NCBI GenBank assembly: GCA_003165595.1
Contig: PLWQ01000009.1
Location: 141,516-205,515 of the forward strand
Origin: Fibrobacterota bacterium
GTDB lineage: Bacteria > Fibrobacterota > Chitinivibrionia > Chitinivibrionales > FEN-1185
DNA length: 64,000 nucleotides
Direction of reading: 5' to 3'
Under the pieces are notes generated by a model. The model saw nothing but the letters and a program-made list of their open reading frames with translations, made no database searches and had not been told where the DNA came from. Both the position numbers and the translations under genes were made by a program. Positions 61,595 through 64,000 of the stretch are shown in pieces (positions within the stretch are counted from its first letter, which is position 1; every line of letters begins with the position of its first letter).

Positions 61595-62547
61595 AGGGAC
61601 GCTTTCAGGGCGGCCGACGCAATTTGGAGCTGTTCGTCGTTCGGTTTCTTGGTGGTTATTTTCTGAAGCCACAAACCCGGCATGACAAGGAATCTGACCG
61701 GCCAGACACGCTGGAACCTGTCGGAGAACCTGAGGGCTTCGTAGGAACAGCCGGCGACGAGTGGAATGAGCGCAATGTGAACCAGGAGACGCAAAAACAC
61801 GTTGGGGTAGGGGCCCGCGAAAAGAGTCACTATCACATCGATAATCGAGAAAACAAATATGCAGATGATTGCCACCATTAGCAGAAAGCTTGTGCCGCAC
61901 CGCGGATGCAGCGTTGAATATGCGCGCATATTCTCTAATGTTAATTCCTTGCCGTCTTCGAAGGCAAATATCGCCTTGTGTTCCGCGCCGTGATACTCAA
62001 ATACCCGCCGTATATCCTTCCAGAGGCTGATTCCCATAAGGTAGAACAGAAAAAGTGCAATGCGAATGGCGCCCGCGCAGCCGTTGAACGCGAAAACGGA
62101 ATTCTTGAAGAGAATCTGGGAAACAAGCATAGGGAGATACATGAACAAGCCCAGACAAACAATGAGGGCAACCGCAAAACTCATAGCATAAGCGATGTTA
62201 TCCGACGATTGAGAGGTTCTGGAGGGTTCGCGTTGTTCGCCGGCCGCGATTTGCGCCGACCGTGTGAGCGCCTTGTAGCCGATTTTAAGCGACTCGTACA
62301 AACTAATTGCACCCCTCACGATCGGCGCCCCGAACGCCCTGTGCTGCTTGACAAGTGAAACGAATGGGAATCTTTCTATAACGGTCTCGCCGGAAGGTCT
62401 GCGCACGGCCCAGGATATTTTCTGCTTACTTCGCATCATGACACCCTCAATTACGGCCTGGCCGCCAACCTTGGTCTTCTTCATTGCCATCTTGGCGAGG
62501 AACAGGGGAAATAGAGCCATGGAAGTGAGGTATGGGTGCTTTTTCAT
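61591..62547 (-). CDS. DUF1385 (YqhQ-like) membrane protein
   Basis: A 318-residue protein recognised by VGGQAVIEGVMMRS, then three membrane segments and the central EYHGAEHKAIFAFEDGKELT. The family is often found beside prfA/prmC and rpmE, as here, though its job is not clear. ATG with AAGGGG upstream. The stop overlaps the prfA start. Confidence 0.9.
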   Translation of the reverse strand: MKKHPYLTSMALFPLFLAKMAMKKTKVGGQAVIEGVMMRSKQKISWAVRRPSGETVIERFPFVSLVKQHRAFGAPIVRGAISLYESLKIGYKALTRSAQIAAGEQREPSRTSQSSDNIAYAMSFAVALIVCLGLFMYLPMLVSQILFKNSVFAFNGCAGAIRIALFLFYLMGISLWKDIRRVFEYHGAEHKAIFAFEDGKELTLENMRAYSTLHPRCGTSFLLMVAIICIFVFSIIDVIVTLFAGPYPNVFLRLLVHIALIPLVAGCSYEALRFSDRFQRVWPVRFLVMPGLWLQKITTKKPNDEQLQIASAALKASL

Positions 62548-62563
62548 GCGAAGAGCCCCTTGC

Positions 62564-62606
62564 AGAAAAAAGGAACGGGCACGAGAGGACTTATCCTCTC
62601 TGCCCG
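62564..62606 (-). terminator. rho-independent terminator behind rpmE
   Basis: On the minus strand CGGGCA-GAGAGGA / TCCTCTC-GTGCCCG arms around a TAAG loop are followed by TTCCTTTTTT. It separates rpmE from the DUF1385 gene, which may therefore need its own promoter. Confidence 0.8.
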
Positions 62607-62626
62607 CTCACAGAACCCAGCAAACA

Positions 62627-62839
62627 CTACGATTCTTTTTTTGTTCCGGCATACCGCTTGTTGAACCGTTCGACTCTTCCGGCGCTGTCAATGAGCTTTT
62701 GCTTGCCGGTGTAAAACGGATGGCATTTGTTGCAAATGTCGATGTGCGTGCTCTTGATAGTAGACTTTGTTTCGATCACGTTGCCGCAAGAACAGGTAAA
62801 GGTTGCGGCTTCGTATTTGGGATGAATCTTTTCCTTCAC
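62627..62839 (-). CDS. rpmE: ribosomal protein L31
   Basis: A 70-residue zinc-binding L31. Zinc ligands are C16, C18, C36 and C39 ([24 protein letters not shown]). GTG start with GGAGG six bases upstream. A promoter lies upstream and a terminator downstream. Confidence 0.95.
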   Translation of the reverse strand: MKEKIHPKYEAATFTCSCGNVIETKSTIKSTHIDICNKCHPFYTGKQKLIDSAGRVERFNKRYAGTKKES

Positions 62840-62879
62840 GAAAACCTCCAGAGCGGGTATTGTAAAAGTAATTGGGTAA

Positions 62880-62909
62880 AAAATAGTTCAATGCACGAAT
62901 GTATGTCAA
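62880..62909 (-). promoter_or_regulatory. sigma-70 promoter of rpmE
   Basis: On the minus strand TTGACA-N18-TATTTT, with a leader of about 33 nt before the GTG at 62839. Confidence 0.7.
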
Positions 62910-63653
62910 GAAATGAAGGCCCGGAGGAGGTGGGGACGGGATTCGGTCAGCAAGCCGGATGCTTTCCAAAGGACCGGTTGGGATGTTTAGTATTGTTTAC
63001 ATAATATATATTATGCGACATCTTTGGCCAACTTCCATAGTGAGACAGGCCTTCTATCGCGCCGCCTTTTCGAATCGATTTCAATTCAATTTCATGCGCT
63101 CTCCCGCGCCTTTTTGATCCCACAAATCCTGCCTTTGCGTAAATTCCTACACTTCTTGATGTTCTCATTCCATTGCAAAGAATTTTCTTGAAAATTCATT
63201 TGGATTCTCTTCCCAGCACCATCATGAATTGCGGACTCACGCTGTTTAATCCTGTGCGTTTTTCAGACACAGCCCGGGCAACCCGACTTTGACCGGAATC
63301 AGCCCAGAACCTGATGTTAGATTCCGGCCTGCTCAGTTGGCTTAAGGAGCTTAGGTTCAGTAACTTGTAACGGAACTGCTGGCGGACCTTTATTCAGAAC
63401 TCGGCCGAATTGGCCATCCCTTTGGAAATAATTACAGTCGTAATACATTCAAAATAAGCATGATAAGTAACTTGTTCATGGGAACCTGGAATCTCGGCTC
63501 AGACCGGCTTCGTCCTAATCATCTCAGCAATATAGTTTAAACCTATAATATTTAGCCAAATAGCACAGTTAATCTCATCTAGAATACCATGTCGTACCGG
63601 CAATTGCTCAAGGCTATCCCTTTTGGAACATCAACAAACCAAATACTTATCGC
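62910..63653. other. long gene-free AT-rich interval
   Basis: About 740 bp with no convincing gene between rpmE and the small motility-linked gene. A perfect 16-bp palindrome, CATAATATATATTATG, lies at 63000-63015. A 73-residue minus-strand frame (62947-63168) has no ribosome-binding site or recognisable motif. The stretch after 63220 shows no long frame and might hold an RNA, but nothing specific is recognised. Confidence 0.4.
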
Positions 63654-63680
63654 TAAAGTTTTCGGCAATACGGCCGATAT
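63654..63680 (+). promoter_or_regulatory. sigma-28 (FliA) promoter
   Basis: TAAAGTTT (63654-63661), an 11-nt spacer, then GCCGATAT (63673-63680). This matches the enterobacterial sigma-28 consensus TAAAGTTT-N11-GCCGATAA at 15 of 16 positions with exact spacing. The predicted start near 63687 lies about 60 nt before the small gene's ATG. Confidence 0.85.
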
Positions 63681-63747
63681 AGCATATAGGGGATTACATA
63701 TACGGTGTTATGATTGATTAAAGACCCACACATTGGGAGGTGCTCTT

Positions 63748-63924
63748 ATGAAAGTTGACCACGTACATGCCGCTGCAAACGCGGCTGTACAACAGCCCAA
63801 ACCTGCTGCGCAACAGCCGACAAATGTTGCCGAGAATAACAAGCGTGCGCAACAGGCTCAGCCTCAACCGGTGCCCAAGAACAATCAACCCAATGCTGCC
63901 GGCGAGCTGAATATCACGGCATAG
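63748..63924 (+). CDS. 58-residue disordered Ala/Gln/Pro/Asn-rich protein, probable motility regulon
   Basis: A small protein with no known domain. About half its residues are Ala, Gln, Asn or Pro; it has a repeated feel (AAVQQPKPAAQQP; RAQQAQPQPVPKNNQP), no Cys, Trp, Tyr or Phe, and one short N-terminal VDHVHAAANAA. The ATG has GGGAGG seven bases upstream. A sigma-28 promoter in front and a strong terminator behind make it a single-gene transcript, so it is likely made with late flagellar or chemotaxis genes. It could be a structural, export or regulatory peptide; function unknown. Confidence 0.75.
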   Translation: MKVDHVHAAANAAVQQPKPAAQQPTNVAENNKRAQQAQPQPVPKNNQPNAAGELNITA

Positions 63925-63944
63925 TGGTTGATTTTGAGGGACAG

Positions 63945-63980
63945 GAAGAAGCCCCGGCAATCGGGGCTTCTTCTATTTGT
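63945..63980 (+). terminator. strong rho-independent terminator
   Basis: GAAGAAGCCCCG (63945-63956), loop GCAAT, CGGGGCTTCTTC (63962-63973), then TATTTGTT. A perfect 12-bp stem 20 bp after the small gene. Confidence 0.9.
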
Positions 63981-64000
63981 TGGCCAGTCGGATTCTCTTC

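Noticed and set aside
62947-63168. 73-codon minus-strand frame in the empty interval
   Set aside because: No ribosome-binding site and no recognisable motif; it crosses the AT palindrome. Left as part of the gene-free interval.

Overview
The window reads as chromosomal DNA of a Gram-negative bacterium of moderate GC content, probably a member of the Fibrobacterota or a neighbouring FCB lineage. LpxK and GmhB imply a lipopolysaccharide outer membrane. A 1586-residue C25 (gingipain-type) peptidase and several secreted proteins with FlgD-like or type-A-sorting-like C-termini fit that group. A near-perfect sigma-28 promoter at the right end implies flagellar motility. No 16S rRNA gene is present, so the taxon is inferred. 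There is no sign of prophage, insertion sequence or CRISPR.

Layout. 1-12.3 kb: a secreted esterase, folE, a TonB/AgmX-like protein, a three-cysteine LarE sulfur transferase, a STAS-like protein, a four-PAS hybrid kinase directly followed by cstA, tRNA-Pro(CGG), and a paired M16 peptidase operon (one active, one degenerate subunit). 12.3-16.7 kb: folK with a deoxynucleoside kinase, panC with a GH13 enzyme, and a small lipoprotein. 16.7-27.2 kb: a surface-polysaccharide and envelope region with gmhB, a YfhO-like membrane protein, a GT4 glycosyltransferase, two methyltransferases, a flippase-like protein and two LamG surface proteins. 27.5-33 kb: PPi-dependent phosphofructokinase, a DUF1189 protein with an orphan gene, a second hybrid kinase and an SH3 protein.

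33.1-39.4 kb (minus strand): a glycine cleavage operon read DJ-1, orphan 426-aa protein, gcvT, gcvH, gcvPA, gcvPB behind a good sigma-70 promoter. 39.7-49.4 kb: a vWA surface protein, a secreted esterase, a STAS anti-sigma antagonist, an RlmL-type methyltransferase, a ComEC with a degenerate C-terminal domain, and a receiver/RsbW-like fusion coupled to an RluA synthase. 49.6-59.4 kb (minus strand): a tightly overlapping operon, lpxK, SH3-TM, SH3-SH3-TM-receiver-PATAN, yqgF, lipoprotein, C25 peptidase, rsmI. 59.6-62.8 kb: the housekeeping set rpmE, DUF1385, prfA, prmC. 63.6-64 kb: a 58-residue disordered protein behind a sigma-28 promoter and ahead of a strong terminator.

Intergenic DNA carries two apparently dispersed repeats. 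One is a 19-bp palindrome (CCACGGCC, 3 nt, GGTCGTGG) at 946 and 19871. The other is an 80-nt-class element with core AGGCTGCTCAC at 1864, 13850 and twice at 49467-49596. Start codons were chosen from ribosome-binding sites and family alignment from memory; all functional names rest on motif recognition, not on database searches.
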